Numbered from the stretch's first letter, positions 1 through 6,305 are shown. The stretch is DNA of 54,239 nt from UBA5448 sp045536965 (GCA_045536965.1 JAZSON010000018.1:1-54239), one strand, 5' to 3'. The notes: generated by a model not told the origin, from the letters alone. Program-made: numbers and translations.

Positions 1-49
1 GTTTTACGATTATCTCAATATCATTTTTCGTTGCTAACCTTATTACCAT
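1..49 (-). CDS. GNAT-type acetyltransferase, N-terminal fragment at window edge
   Basis: Only the first 16 codons lie in the window; the gene continues past the left edge on the minus strand. The start ATG (47-49) follows an AGAGG ribosome binding site about 5 nt upstream. The visible peptide MVIRLATKNDIEIIVK has the typical opening of a GNAT N-acetyltransferase: a beta strand xIRxAT followed by a DxxxI helix. Substrate cannot be inferred from so short a piece. Confidence 0.6.
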   Translation of the reverse strand, partial: MVIRLATKNDIEIIVK

Positions 50-466
50 AAAAACCTCTAAATTTATATTTTGCTTAATATGTTCTATTAAATATTCCCA
101 ATTAACATCCTCTGACAGTTAGATAAATTCTTATTTATCGAACTGATTATACCATAAAACAGAAAAGAATTAAAGAATTTATTTGTAACTTTATTCAACA
201 TCTTTCCTATGTGTTTTGTCGGTCGGAAGGAACTATTGCTTTTTTCGTCCTTTTGTGCTATACTATCTACATCAAAGGTTTTTGCATCGAAAAAGGGCAA
301 AAATCACAAAAATCGGTGAAAATGTAAAATGCTCAAAAACCCTTATGTATCAAGGGCTTCCCCGCATCTTTTTGATTTGGTAGACTCGGTGAGGCAATGC
401 AGCTTTTGCGAGAAAAGCTGAATCAGAAGAATGTATATTATATGAATCCTGCATTTGATATGTAAC
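50..466. other. AT-rich intergenic stretch with a possible gene remnant
   Basis: No convincing gene is present. A short open stretch on the plus strand, about 391-465, reads LGEAMQLLREKLNQKNVYY and then a few residues to a stop. It looks like the C-terminal tail of a protein, but it has no start and no upstream reading frame, so it may be a decayed remnant. The 70-codon minus-strand ORF at 88-300 has no ribosome binding site and a non-protein-like composition. Confidence 0.35.
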
Positions 467-498
467 TAAAAAGAGCAGATGGGACTCCCATCTGCTCT
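467..498 (-). terminator. Intrinsic terminator of the 531-827 gene
   Basis: A 13-bp perfect stem (AGAGCAGATGGGA / TCCCATCTGCTCT, arms 472-484 and 486-498) is followed on the minus strand by TTTTTAG. The stem sequence is nearly the same as that of the terminator at 1205-1240. Confidence 0.85.
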
Positions 499-530
499 AA
501 ACTATTAGACAAATTGGAATTTGGCGAACC

Positions 531-827
531 TTATTCTGAGTCGATTGGCCATGTATAAAAAATGGCATCTAATCCACATTGTATGGCATTATCATAGCAT
601 TCCAAAGAATCGGGTTCCTCTAAATATCGTTCTCTCTGCACAGAAAAAATGTCTTCTATACTAACAAAATCCCAGTTTTCACTGTGAATATATTCCTTCG
701 CCTTCTTAACCGCATCCGCAGGAGTATCTGCTTTTACCCAGCAGTTTATGTAGGCACCGCTATATTCCTTGCTTTCTGGATTACTATGATTCGGTACTGC
801 CTCGACCATCACAAAATAGATAATCAT
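531..827 (-). CDS. Hypothetical protein, 98 aa
   Basis: I do not recognise a family. The start ATG at 825-827 is preceded by AGAGGGGTG six nt upstream; an in-frame GTG three codons earlier overlaps that site and is less likely. The protein is soluble and acidic, opening MIIYFVMVEAVPN, with an alternating strand/helix pattern (ADAVKKAKEYIHSENW) and four Cys/Trp-rich positions in the C-terminal half. It has its own terminator (467-498) and no co-oriented partner, so it is probably monocistronic. Small proteins of this type, with a repeated strand-helix unit, are common in gut Clostridia and usually unannotated. Confidence 0.6.
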   Translation of the reverse strand: MIIYFVMVEAVPNHSNPESKEYSGAYINCWVKADTPADAVKKAKEYIHSENWDFVSIEDIFSVQRERYLEEPDSLECYDNAIQCGLDAIFYTWPIDSE

Positions 828-881
828 ACTGTACACCCCTCTCCGACAAATTCAAGTATGTTTGACTGGCGCTCACGGCGC

Positions 882-997
882 CCAAGGCTCCCTTGTGTAA
901 AGGGAGCTGTCATGCGACCAGCGTGACTGAGGGATTGACAACCCCTCCGAGCAAAATCGAAGATTTTGCCCACCTCCCCTTACACAGGGGAGGCTTT
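882..997. repeat. Dispersed palindromic repeat (MITE-like), copy 1
   Basis: The ends are imperfect inverted repeats: AAGGCTCCCTTGTGTAAAGG at 883 onward and its near-complement CCTCCCCTTACACAGGGG at about 971-991. The interior includes CTGTCATGCGACCAGCGTGA and GACTGAGGGATTG, with a short hairpin AAAATCGAAGATTTT. A second copy with the same terminal sequence lies at 5936-6065. There is no coding capacity, consistent with a non-autonomous element or a large REP-type repeat. Confidence 0.75.
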
Positions 998-1204
998 GGT
1001 GCGGTGCAAATCTGTTAGCCAAATTCAAGTTTATCTAATAGAATTATAACATAAACTAAAATATATTAAAAGACCAAATTCTAATATATATCAGGGCATT
1101 TAAGCAATTTTTTGATTTGCTAATATTGGCGAAGTAAAACGGGACGTCGAAGGCGCCGTCCCCTACAACGCTTGTAACCCGCGTTTGACAAATAGCTGCG
1201 GAAA
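998..1204. other. Intergenic region with GGGACG palindrome
   Basis: No gene is visible. An AT-rich stretch is followed at 1140-1164 by GGGACGTCGAAGGCGCCGTCCC, a GC-rich imperfect palindrome that stands out from its surroundings and resembles a short repeat rather than coding DNA. Confidence 0.4.
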
Positions 1205-1240
1205 ATTAAAACGAGCAGATGGAAATCCATCTGCTCGTTT
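1205..1240 (-). terminator. Intrinsic terminator of the csoR transcription unit
   Basis: A stem AAACGAGCAGATGGA / TCCATCTGCTCGTTT with a 3-5-nt loop is followed by a T-rich run on the minus strand. It lies just downstream of the 51-aa Cys-rich ORF. Confidence 0.8.
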
Positions 1241-1269
1241 CTGCTTAGCAAACGAAAGGTAAAAACACT

Positions 1270-1425
1270 TTACTGATTGTTTTTTTTCAAAATTTTGTTT
1301 GCTTCTTCTGCAGAAATTTCTTTCATGGTTTCGCCGCAGCATTTAATACCGCAATTGTTGCAGGTGCAATCGATTAACACTTTAACCATGGCGCCGCATT
1401 TTTCGCAAAGCACAATTTTATCCAT
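1270..1425 (-). CDS. Desulforedoxin-like Cys-rich microprotein, 51 aa
   Basis: This short ORF starts at ATG 1423-1425 with an excellent ribosome binding site (TAAGGAGGTG), 12 bp after csoR and in the same transcript. Residues C7-x2-C10-G and C29-C30-G-x2-M match the rubredoxin-type iron-binding pattern of desulforedoxin and the N-terminal domain of desulfoferrodoxin. Three extra cysteines (C20, C22, C25) lie where that family normally has a plain loop, giving seven Cys in 51 residues. Family assignment rests on the Cys pattern and the KVL and CCGETM segments. Because it shares a transcript with a Cu(I)-type CsoR, a metal-sequestering or metallochaperone role is an inference; a redox role is the alternative. 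Confidence 0.75.
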   Translation of the reverse strand: MDKIVLCEKCGAMVKVLIDCTCNNCGIKCCGETMKEISAEEANKILKKNNQ

Positions 1426-1437
1426 ATCAACACCTCC

Positions 1438-1734
1438 TTATTGATTAAATCTTTTAAACAAACTGATAAGCTCGTCAATCGTATCCAGCTCGCCGTTTTC
1501 TAAATCTTGGGTCACACATGTATACAAATGGTTTTCCAAGATATGCGACGACAGACTTTTGACGGAATTTTTAACGGCAGACAACTGCACCAATACATCG
1601 TTACAGTATGCATCATTCTCGATCATTTTGGTAATTCCTTTAATTTGACCGTTGATTCTGTTCAACCTGTTGATGATCAATTTTTTCTCATCGGGGCCTC
1701 TTTTGGTTTTTCTGTTACAGCACTCGTTATTCAT
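1438..1734 (-). CDS. csoR: CsoR-family copper-type metal-sensing repressor
   Basis: A 98-aa all-helical DUF156 repressor. CsoR proteins bind operator DNA and release it when Cu(I) binds. The three Cu(I) ligands of CsoR are all present with the right spacing: C44, H69 and C73 (Cys-x24-His-x3-Cys, offset by 8 from the mycobacterial protein). This separates it from the persulfide sensor CstR and the formaldehyde sensor FrmR. The N-terminus has two further Cys (C5, C6). The start ATG at 1732-1734 is supported by AGGAGGTGCG upstream; the longer open frame upstream crosses its own promoter. It is followed by the 51-aa Cys-rich protein. No copA or copZ is adjacent, which is unusual. Confidence 0.9.
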   Translation of the reverse strand: MNNECCNRKTKRGPDEKKLIINRLNRINGQIKGITKMIENDAYCNDVLVQLSAVKNSVKSLSSHILENHLYTCVTQDLENGELDTIDELISLFKRFNQ

Positions 1735-1750
1735 ATCGCACCTCCTATAT

Positions 1751-1800
1751 AAAGAATATACCCCACGGAGGTATATTGTCAATGGGGGGGTATATTCTTT
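1751..1800 (-). promoter_or_regulatory. csoR promoter with overlapping CsoR-type operator
   Basis: On the minus strand a TTGACA -35 (1777-1782) and TATATT -10 (1755-1760) are separated by 16 bp. The spacer contains an inverted repeat ATATACC-N7-GGTATAT (1756-1776), which resembles the TACCC...GGGTA boxes bound by CsoR in Firmicutes. A second, longer inverted repeat, AAAGAATATACCCC (1751-1764) with GGGGTATATTCTTT (1787-1800), brackets the whole promoter. This layout points to autoregulation by direct occlusion. Confidence 0.8.
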
Positions 1801-2025
1801 TTTGAAAATAAAAACAAAGCGTTTATGTAAATTATATTTTTGATTGGTAAAATCACAAAACCGCTCGGCTTCAAAACTTTCGCTCATTCTCAATCACCCG
1901 CTCGGTTGGTATAAAAACTATCTAAATAAGACATAATGGATGCAATACGGCAAAATCAGATATGGTATCAACCGAAAATATATGCTACACTTTCACTACA
2001 CGGAAAAACACAAAGGAGAACCGTT

Positions 2026-3351
2026 ATGAACATCACCAAAACCCAAGCGTTGTATCAACACGCCAAACAAATCATTCCCGGCGGAGTACAACTGTTGTCC
2101 AAACGTCCTGAAATGTTTGCGCCCGATCGCTGGCCTGCCTATGCAGTAAAGGCAAAAGGCTGTATGATCGAAGACTGCGACGGAAACAAATATTATGATA
2201 TGACCACCAACGGCATCGGCGCTTGTATACTCGGATATGCCGACGACGATGTGACAAATGCAGTTGTCACACGGATACAAAACGGCTCCATGACCTCTCT
2301 GTGCGCACCCGAAGAGGTCTATCTCGCCGACAAGCTCTGCGAAATCCATCCTTGGGCAGAGGCGGTTCGATTTGCCCGCACGGGTGGCGAAATATGCGCC
2401 ATTGCGGTCAGAATCGCCAGAGCCACCACGGGCAAAAGCCTCGTGGCCATTTCGGGCTATCACGGCTGGAGCGATTGGTATCTTGCCGCCAATCTCTCAA
2501 ATGACCATTCTCTCGACGGCGTACATCTCCCCGGTCTTGAGCCAAACGGTGTTCCCCACCAACTGACGGGCACCGCCTACACCTTCATCAACAATGACAA
2601 GGACGACTTTGACCGACTGATCGCCGAACACGGAAACGAACTTGCCTGCATCATCATGGAACCGATGCGCAACGAACTTCCTGACCAAGGCTACCTCCAA
2701 TATGTCAAGGAGCAGGCCCACAAGGTCGGCGCTCTCCTGATATTGGATGAAATCACCATCGGTTGGCGTTTCTGCTTCGGCGGAAGCCATAAAAAGCTGG
2801 GGGTAAATCCCGACATGGCGATTTTTGCCAAAGCGCTGGGGAACGGTCACCCCATCGCCGCCGTCATCGGCACAAAAGAAGCCATGGACAGCGCGGAGGA
2901 ATCCTTTATCAGCAGCACCTACTGGACAGAAGCGGTCGGCCCGACAGCCGCGCTTGCGACCATAGAAAAAATGGAAAAGACCCACGCAAGCGACTATATA
3001 AACAGTGTCGGCATCCAAATCCAAAACCAATGGACCGCGCTCGCAAGAAAGAACCGCTTGGATATTGAATGTGAGGGACTTCCCTGTCTTGCGCATTTTG
3101 CTTTCAAACAGCACCCGCTTGAACTGAAAACCCTCTACACCGTTTTGATGCTTGACGAGGGATTTTTAGGCAACGTTTCATGTTATCCCACCCTCGCCCA
3201 CGATGAAACGATTCTAAAATTGCATTATGAAGCGGTCGACCGTGTTTTCTTTAAAATCTCACAAATCCTCCAAAGCGGAGGAATCGACGCCGTCCTGCAC
3301 GCCCTCGACGGCAAGGTCTGTCAAACGGGATTCAAAAGATTAGTCAAATAA
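2026..3351 (+). CDS. Class-III PLP aminotransferase (glutamate-1-semialdehyde aminomutase-like)
   Basis: A 441-aa fold-type I PLP enzyme. The start ATG follows AAAGGAGAACCGTT. The pattern of the GSA aminomutase / class-III aminotransferase group is clear: IPGG near residue 18, GNKYYDM at 53-59, GYHGWSDW at 144-151, the PLP-aspartate in LDEITIGWR (D241) and the Schiff-base lysine K269 in FAKALGNGHP. The active-site segment reads DEITIGWRFC where true HemL has DEVMTGFR, and no other heme genes are near. I therefore favour an amino-sugar or amino-acid transaminase over tetrapyrrole synthesis; the substrate is unknown. It is monocistronic and has its own terminator. Confidence 0.8.
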   Translation: MNITKTQALYQHAKQIIPGGVQLLSKRPEMFAPDRWPAYAVKAKGCMIEDCDGNKYYDMTTNGIGACILGYADDDVTNAVVTRIQNGSMTSLCAPEEVYLADKLCEIHPWAEAVRFARTGGEICAIAVRIARATTGKSLVAISGYHGWSDWYLAANLSNDHSLDGVHLPGLEPNGVPHQLTGTAYTFINNDKDDFDRLIAEHGNELACIIMEPMRNELPDQGYLQYVKEQAHKVGALLILDEITIGWRFCFGGSHKKLGVNPDMAIFAKALGNGHPIAAVIGTKEAMDSAEESFISSTYWTEAVGPTAALATIEKMEKTHASDYINSVGIQIQNQWTALARKNRLDIECEGLPCLAHFAFKQHPLELKTLYTVLMLDEGFLGNVSCYPTLAHDETILKLHYEAVDRVFFKISQILQSGGIDAVLHALDGKVCQTGFKRLVK

Positions 3352-3370
3352 TTTTCAAACCAATAAAACC

Positions 3371-3408
3371 AAGGCAGAAACGATCCAAAATTGTTTCTGC
3401 CTTTTATC
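3371..3408 (+). terminator. Intrinsic terminator after the aminotransferase
   Basis: Stem AAGGCAGAAAC (3371-3381) / GTTTCTGCCTT (3393-3403), followed by TTAT. It lies 20 bp after the stop codon. Confidence 0.8.
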
Positions 3409-3525
3409 ATTCGGTTTGTGTTACCATCAAACGCTACAGTAAAAAAAACAACGTACCTTTTTATAAAAACTTATTGCGCTTTTGTCATTTTTGCAAAATA
3501 ATCACCGACGGCATCCACACCCGCT

Positions 3526-4116
3526 TTACATTTGGTCGGACTTTCTATATTGCACACATCTTCCCAAACTTTCAAATTTGTTTTCTATTGGAGTGCTAAA
3601 CTCAAATCTAATGATTTTAATACCAAAAAATTCTTCCAACTGTTCGTTCGTAAGCGGAGTTACTTCACTATGAGTTACTTTTTCTGACGTTTTATATTTT
3701 TCAACATAATTTATACAAGGGGTCCTTTCTGCATCTTCGGGGTCACCTAAATAATATCCGCCGGAGCCGTAAAACAAATTCACCATCGATGCGGTGTTAA
3801 TTCTACCTTTAACAAGAACTGATTCTGTGTTTTCTTCAAGTTCTAAAATCAACCGCTTTTGTTCTTCGCCACTTTTCAAAGATTGATACCAAGTGCGTGA
3901 ATAATCAGTAAAAGGAAACGGATCTGAAAGATCGTAACCATCAAATGTGCAAACAACGGTATCTTCAATTAAATATTTTTCGCCATTCATTTCATATTCT
4001 AAAACAAACGGAAATTCACCCTCAGTTATTTGGGGTGCCAGCTCATACCCTTTCTCGCAACCCGAAAGTGAAAAAATCATTATAGCAACTATTATTATAG
4101 AGAATAATTTCTTCAT
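3526..4116 (-). CDS. Hypothetical lipoprotein, 196 aa
   Basis: The first residues, MKKLFSIIIVAIMIFSLSGC, form a type II signal peptide with lipobox LSGC, so the mature protein should be anchored through C20 to the outer face of the membrane. The body is acidic and rich in strand-forming segments (FVLEYEMNGEKYLIEDTVVC, ESVLVKGRINTASMV) and has no domain I recognise. The start is supported by AGAGAGGTGATGGT. It stands alone, between the aminotransferase terminator and a hairpin array. Confidence 0.75.
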   Translation of the reverse strand: MKKLFSIIIVAIMIFSLSGCEKGYELAPQITEGEFPFVLEYEMNGEKYLIEDTVVCTFDGYDLSDPFPFTDYSRTWYQSLKSGEEQKRLILELEENTESVLVKGRINTASMVNLFYGSGGYYLGDPEDAERTPCINYVEKYKTSEKVTHSEVTPLTNEQLEEFFGIKIIRFEFSTPIENKFESLGRCVQYRKSDQM

Positions 4117-4157
4117 ACCATCACCTCTCTTATGGTATAAATTATATCATAAATTTG

Positions 4158-4333
4158 TGCGAAGCGCAACATCGTTTACACCGCAAGGTGTAACATCGTT
4201 TTTGACGAAGTCAAAACATCGCTTATGGCTTTAGCCATAACATCGTTTTGTGTCCGCAAGCAGAACGATGTTAGCCTTCGGCTAAATGATGTTGCGAGTA
4301 AACTCGCAAACGATGTTGTGTCCTGCGGACACA
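4158..4333. repeat. Palindromic array of mini-hairpins spaced by AACATCGTTT
   Basis: Six or seven small hairpins (for example GCG-AAG-CGC, ACACC-GCA-AGGTGT, TTGAC-GAA-GTCAA, ATGGCT-TT-AGCCAT, GTGTCC-TGC-GGACAC) are separated by a conserved 10-mer. In the left half the spacer reads AACATCGTTT four times; in the right half it reads as the complement AAACGATGTT about three times, so the whole array is itself palindromic around 4255-4265. Stem sequences differ while spacers are conserved. It has no coding capacity and no integrase or Cas gene nearby, so it is not a CRISPR. Confidence 0.8.
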
Positions 4334-4340
4334 AACACAA

Positions 4341-4374
4341 AAAGAAAGACACGATTTTCATCGTGTCTTTCTTT
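4341..4374 (-). terminator. Terminator of the split tRNA-Arg gene
   Basis: A perfect 14-bp stem, AAAGAAAGACACGA (4341-4354) / TCGTGTCTTTCTTT (4361-4374), followed by TTTTTGTG on the minus strand. It sits directly after the CCA end of the tRNA 3' half. Confidence 0.85.
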
Positions 4375-4377
4375 TTC

Positions 4378-4421
4378 TGGCACCCGCAGCGGGAATCGAA
4401 CCCACAACGGCCCCTTAGGAG
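4378..4421 (-). pseudogene. tRNA-Arg(CCU) 3' half, separated from its 5' half
   Basis: On the minus strand this is the anticodon loop (CTCCTAA), anticodon 3' stem GGGGC, variable loop, T arm (GTGGG-TTCGATT-CCCGC), acceptor strand TGCGGGT and encoded GCCA. Its partner 5' half lies at 6267-6305. Joined through the shared 8 bp CTCCTAAG they make a 75-nt tRNA with every stem paired: acceptor GCCTGCA/TGCGGGT with two G-U pairs, D stem GTTA/TAAC, anticodon stem GCCCC/GGGGC. The sequence upstream of the anticodon here (CCATCGGTAT) does not pair, so this copy alone is not a tRNA. Confidence 0.85.
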
Positions 4422-4551
4422 ATACCGATGGAAACGATAACGATGTCCCTTATAGTACCTAAAAATCCCCTGCAGTCAGGGGATTTTTAAGGTTAATATG
4501 TTATCTTGTGTTACGCCGTTACCTCTGGTTTTATGTTGTTTCATTGAGTTT

Positions 4552-4572
4552 GATTAGCAGGAAATTAGCAAG
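4552..4572. repeat. ATTAGCA repeats, left side of the tRNA island
   Basis: Two direct copies of (G/A)ATTAGCA(G/A) at 4552 and 4563. Five further copies lie at 5851-5930. Such clustered short repeats inside both ends of an inserted segment resemble arm-type binding sites of tyrosine recombinases; this is inference, since no integrase gene is present. Confidence 0.4.
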
Positions 4573-4637
4573 TACGATGATTATAGGGTAATGGTAATAG
4601 TGTTACAGGGCGTTTAGTAATGCTATAGAGTTTTTGA

Positions 4638-5555
4638 TCATATCATAATATTTCTATCTATTTCATTTAGCAAAGCCTCTGATGTATTATTTACTTTTCT
4701 CACAAACAAGCAACCTGTGTTTTTTAACCATTTATAATCTGTCGGTTCCGTGAATACTGTTACATACACAGGATATTCGAAATACGTTAAGTTCAACAAA
4801 GTTTTTTCGCCATTTCGTCTGATTATTACATTATCACATACTTTTTCTTTGAAATGTGAATTATGTATAATAGTATGAAAGTATATTTCATCTGGAGGAA
4901 ATCTATGTTTCATAAATCGATTGAATTTTTTATTGTTATTATAAACAGAGATAATATGTTGCACACATGTATCTGTTAAGGCAAACTGAGCCCAACCCTT
5001 AAATATGTGCCACTTTTCTCCATTTGAATAAAAAGTACCTGGCCGATACTTTATGCCTAACCTATTAATTTTAGATATAATAAACCTTATTCCTTTGGCA
5101 AAAAAGTTTTTATAATAGCCATCCATAAGCCAATAACCGGCCCATTTCATATAATCTTTTTTATCTTTAGAAATGGTAATATCCTTAGCTCGACAGTACT
5201 CGATATCGTTGTTGTCAAAAAATGCATGAATTTCTTTTGGCGAAAAAAGTGGATAGTCCTGTCCTTGCAACAGAACAAATCGAGAATATTCTCCGTGATT
5301 TAAAGCAGTGCGCATAAGATTAACTGTTGCGACGATCGAATTAAAACCTCCCCAATAATTTTTAACTCGTTCATTAATAAAACGAACGTTTTTGTGGTTT
5401 TTTGTGGCTTGAATAAAAGGAGTTATGTCAACCTTGTTATCAACATGGACAAATATTGTATCTTCATTATATTCAAGTACAGTAGCAACGCGGCCTAACA
5501 ATTCAGGATTATTATGACAGATGTAAAGATATGCGATATTAGTTTTTTTCTGCAT
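4638..5555 (-). CDS. GT14-like beta-1,6-N-acetylglucosaminyltransferase family protein
   Basis: A 305-aa protein resembling the core-2/I-branching glycosyltransferases (GT14, GT-A-like, metal-independent). It opens with AYLYICHNNPELL and a FVHVDNK strand, followed by RFINERVKNYWGGF and the family-typical LLQGQDYPLFSPKEI. In this family such enzymes transfer a sugar to a glycan acceptor at the cytoplasmic side. No signal peptide or membrane helix is seen. The start ATG at 5553-5555 has GGAGGTTGCCTTT upstream. It is the only protein gene between the two halves of the split tRNA-Arg, is AT-richer than most neighbours and has no polysaccharide genes around it, which suggests horizontal acquisition. 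Confidence 0.85.
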   Translation of the reverse strand: MQKKTNIAYLYICHNNPELLGRVATVLEYNEDTIFVHVDNKVDITPFIQATKNHKNVRFINERVKNYWGGFNSIVATVNLMRTALNHGEYSRFVLLQGQDYPLFSPKEIHAFFDNNDIEYCRAKDITISKDKKDYMKWAGYWLMDGYYKNFFAKGIRFIISKINRLGIKYRPGTFYSNGEKWHIFKGWAQFALTDTCVQHIISVYNNNKKFNRFMKHRFPPDEIYFHTIIHNSHFKEKVCDNVIIRRNGEKTLLNLTYFEYPVYVTVFTEPTDYKWLKNTGCLFVRKVNNTSEALLNEIDRNIMI

Positions 5556-5575
5556 AAAGGCAACCTCCATAAATA

Positions 5576-5610
5576 AAAAGTGCGGCTACCGAAGTAACCG
5601 CACAAAAAAC
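5576..5610 (-). promoter_or_regulatory. Terminator-like hairpin just before the glycosyltransferase start
   Basis: GTGCGGTTAC-TTCG-GTAGCCGCAC forms a strong stem with a UUCG-type loop and is followed on the minus strand by TTTTTATTTATGG, which runs into the ribosome binding site of the glycosyltransferase. It could be an attenuator or the terminator of a lost upstream gene. Confidence 0.6.
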
Positions 5611-5627
5611 GCAAACTCCGATAGTCG

Positions 5628-5772
5628 CCAAACTAATTATGCAAAATGGTATTAACCAGATCCATAACAGAATTTGCGTTTTTATCAAATTCATAGGATC
5701 TGGCAAAAGGGCATAAAAGGGTATAATATCCCCATAAATAAAAATACCACTTTGCATATTTAATTAGTTTGG
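5628..5772. repeat. Inverted repeat of about 22-26 bp around a 97-bp spacer
   Basis: CCAAACTAATTATGCAAAATGG (5628-5649, shown as TAATTATGCAAA core) is complementary to 5747-5772, which has 4 extra bases in the middle. The spacer encodes nothing convincing; a 72-codon ORF across it has no ribosome binding site and runs through the hairpin at 5576-5610. It may be a small decayed insertion or an RNA structure. Confidence 0.5.
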
Positions 5773-5850
5773 CATAATCAGTTTACCACAGTTTGCATCT
5801 AAATGCAATAATTTTTAAGAAAAGTCTATGGATAAAACATACGCCTGTGC

Positions 5851-5930
5851 GAATTAGCAGGATTTTGCTAAAAATCCGATTAGCAGACGATTAGCAAGAC
5901 GCCGATTTTCTGCTAATTGCAATTAGCAAG
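5851..5930. repeat. ATTAGCA repeats, right side of the tRNA island
   Basis: Five copies of ATTAGCA: direct at 5852, 5879, 5890 and 5922, and inverted (TGCTAAT) at 5911. They are spaced irregularly within 80 bp next to the palindromic repeat at 5936. Together with two copies at 4552-4572 they flank the glycosyltransferase gene. Confidence 0.5.
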
Positions 5931-5935
5931 AAAAA

Positions 5936-6065
5936 AGCCCTCCTTGTGTAAAGGAGGGTGGCTGAGCGGAGCGAAGTCGGGAGGATTGTTAACGTATAAA
6001 ATTACAAAACAATCCCTCAGTCTTTTGCTTCGCAAAATCCAGCTCCCTTTACACAAGGGAGCCTT
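5936..6065. repeat. Dispersed palindromic repeat (MITE-like), copy 2
   Basis: Ends are CCCTCCTTGTGTAAAGGAGG and CTCCCTTTACACAAGGGAGC, inverted copies of the ends of the 882-997 element. The interior contains CAATCCCTCAGTC, matching GACTGAGGGATTG in copy 1. It lies between the ATTAGCA repeats and the intact tRNA-Arg. Confidence 0.75.
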
Positions 6066-6096
6066 ATAAACGCTGTATTTATGCGGGTTTTGATAA

Positions 6097-6124
6097 GAAA
6101 AAACCGCCTTTTTCGAGACGGTTT
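6097..6124 (-). terminator. Terminator of the intact tRNA-Arg
   Basis: AACCGTCTCGAAAAAGGCGG hairpin followed by TTTTTTCTT on the minus strand, immediately after the tRNA CCA end. Confidence 0.8.
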
Positions 6125-6201
6125 TGGCGCGCTTGAAGGAATTCGAATCCCCGACCTTCCGCTTAGGAGGCGGACGCTCTATCCTGCTGAGCTACAAGCG
6201 C
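6125..6201 (-). tRNA. tRNA-Arg, anticodon CCU
   Basis: A complete 77-nt cloverleaf on the minus strand with encoded CCA. Acceptor GCGCTTG/CAAGCGC is fully paired, D stem GCTC/GAGC, anticodon stem TCCGC/GCGGA, loop CTCCTAA (anticodon CCT), and a T arm with loop TTCGAAT and two wobble pairs. It differs in nearly all stems from the split tRNA-Arg(CCU) that surrounds it, so it is not a recent duplicate of that gene. It could replace the decoding function lost by the split. Confidence 0.95.
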
Positions 6202-6266
6202 ATATACGATACAATTCGAACATATTACCATTTGCCTTTTTGCAAAGGCGAGCGTTAAAACACCCG

Positions 6267-6305
6267 CTTAGGAGGGGGCTGTTATATCCATTTAACTATG
6301 CAGGC
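6267..6305 (-). pseudogene. tRNA-Arg(CCU) 5' half, separated from its 3' half
   Basis: On the minus strand this reads acceptor GCCTGCA, D arm GTTA-AATGGATA-TAAC, anticodon 5' stem GCCCC and loop CTCCTAA, then G. After that the sequence changes to CGGGTGTTTTAACGC, which cannot pair with the anticodon stem and lacks a T arm. Its complementary 3' half lies 1.85 kb away at 4378-4421, sharing the 8-bp core CTCCTAAG. Confidence 0.85.

Noticed and set aside
88..300. 70-codon minus-strand ORF
   Set aside because: No ribosome binding site, AT-driven composition, no homologous look.
2026..3351. hemL (glutamate-1-semialdehyde aminomutase proper)
   Set aside because: Active-site region differs from HemL and no tetrapyrrole genes are adjacent; kept as a class-III aminotransferase of unknown substrate.
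4158..4333. CRISPR array
   Set aside because: Repeats are only 10 bp, reverse direction halfway, and the spaces between are self-complementary; no cas genes.
5539..5757. 72-codon hydrophobic ORF before the glycosyltransferase
   Set aside because: No ribosome binding site, and it runs through a strong terminator-like hairpin and an inverted repeat arm.
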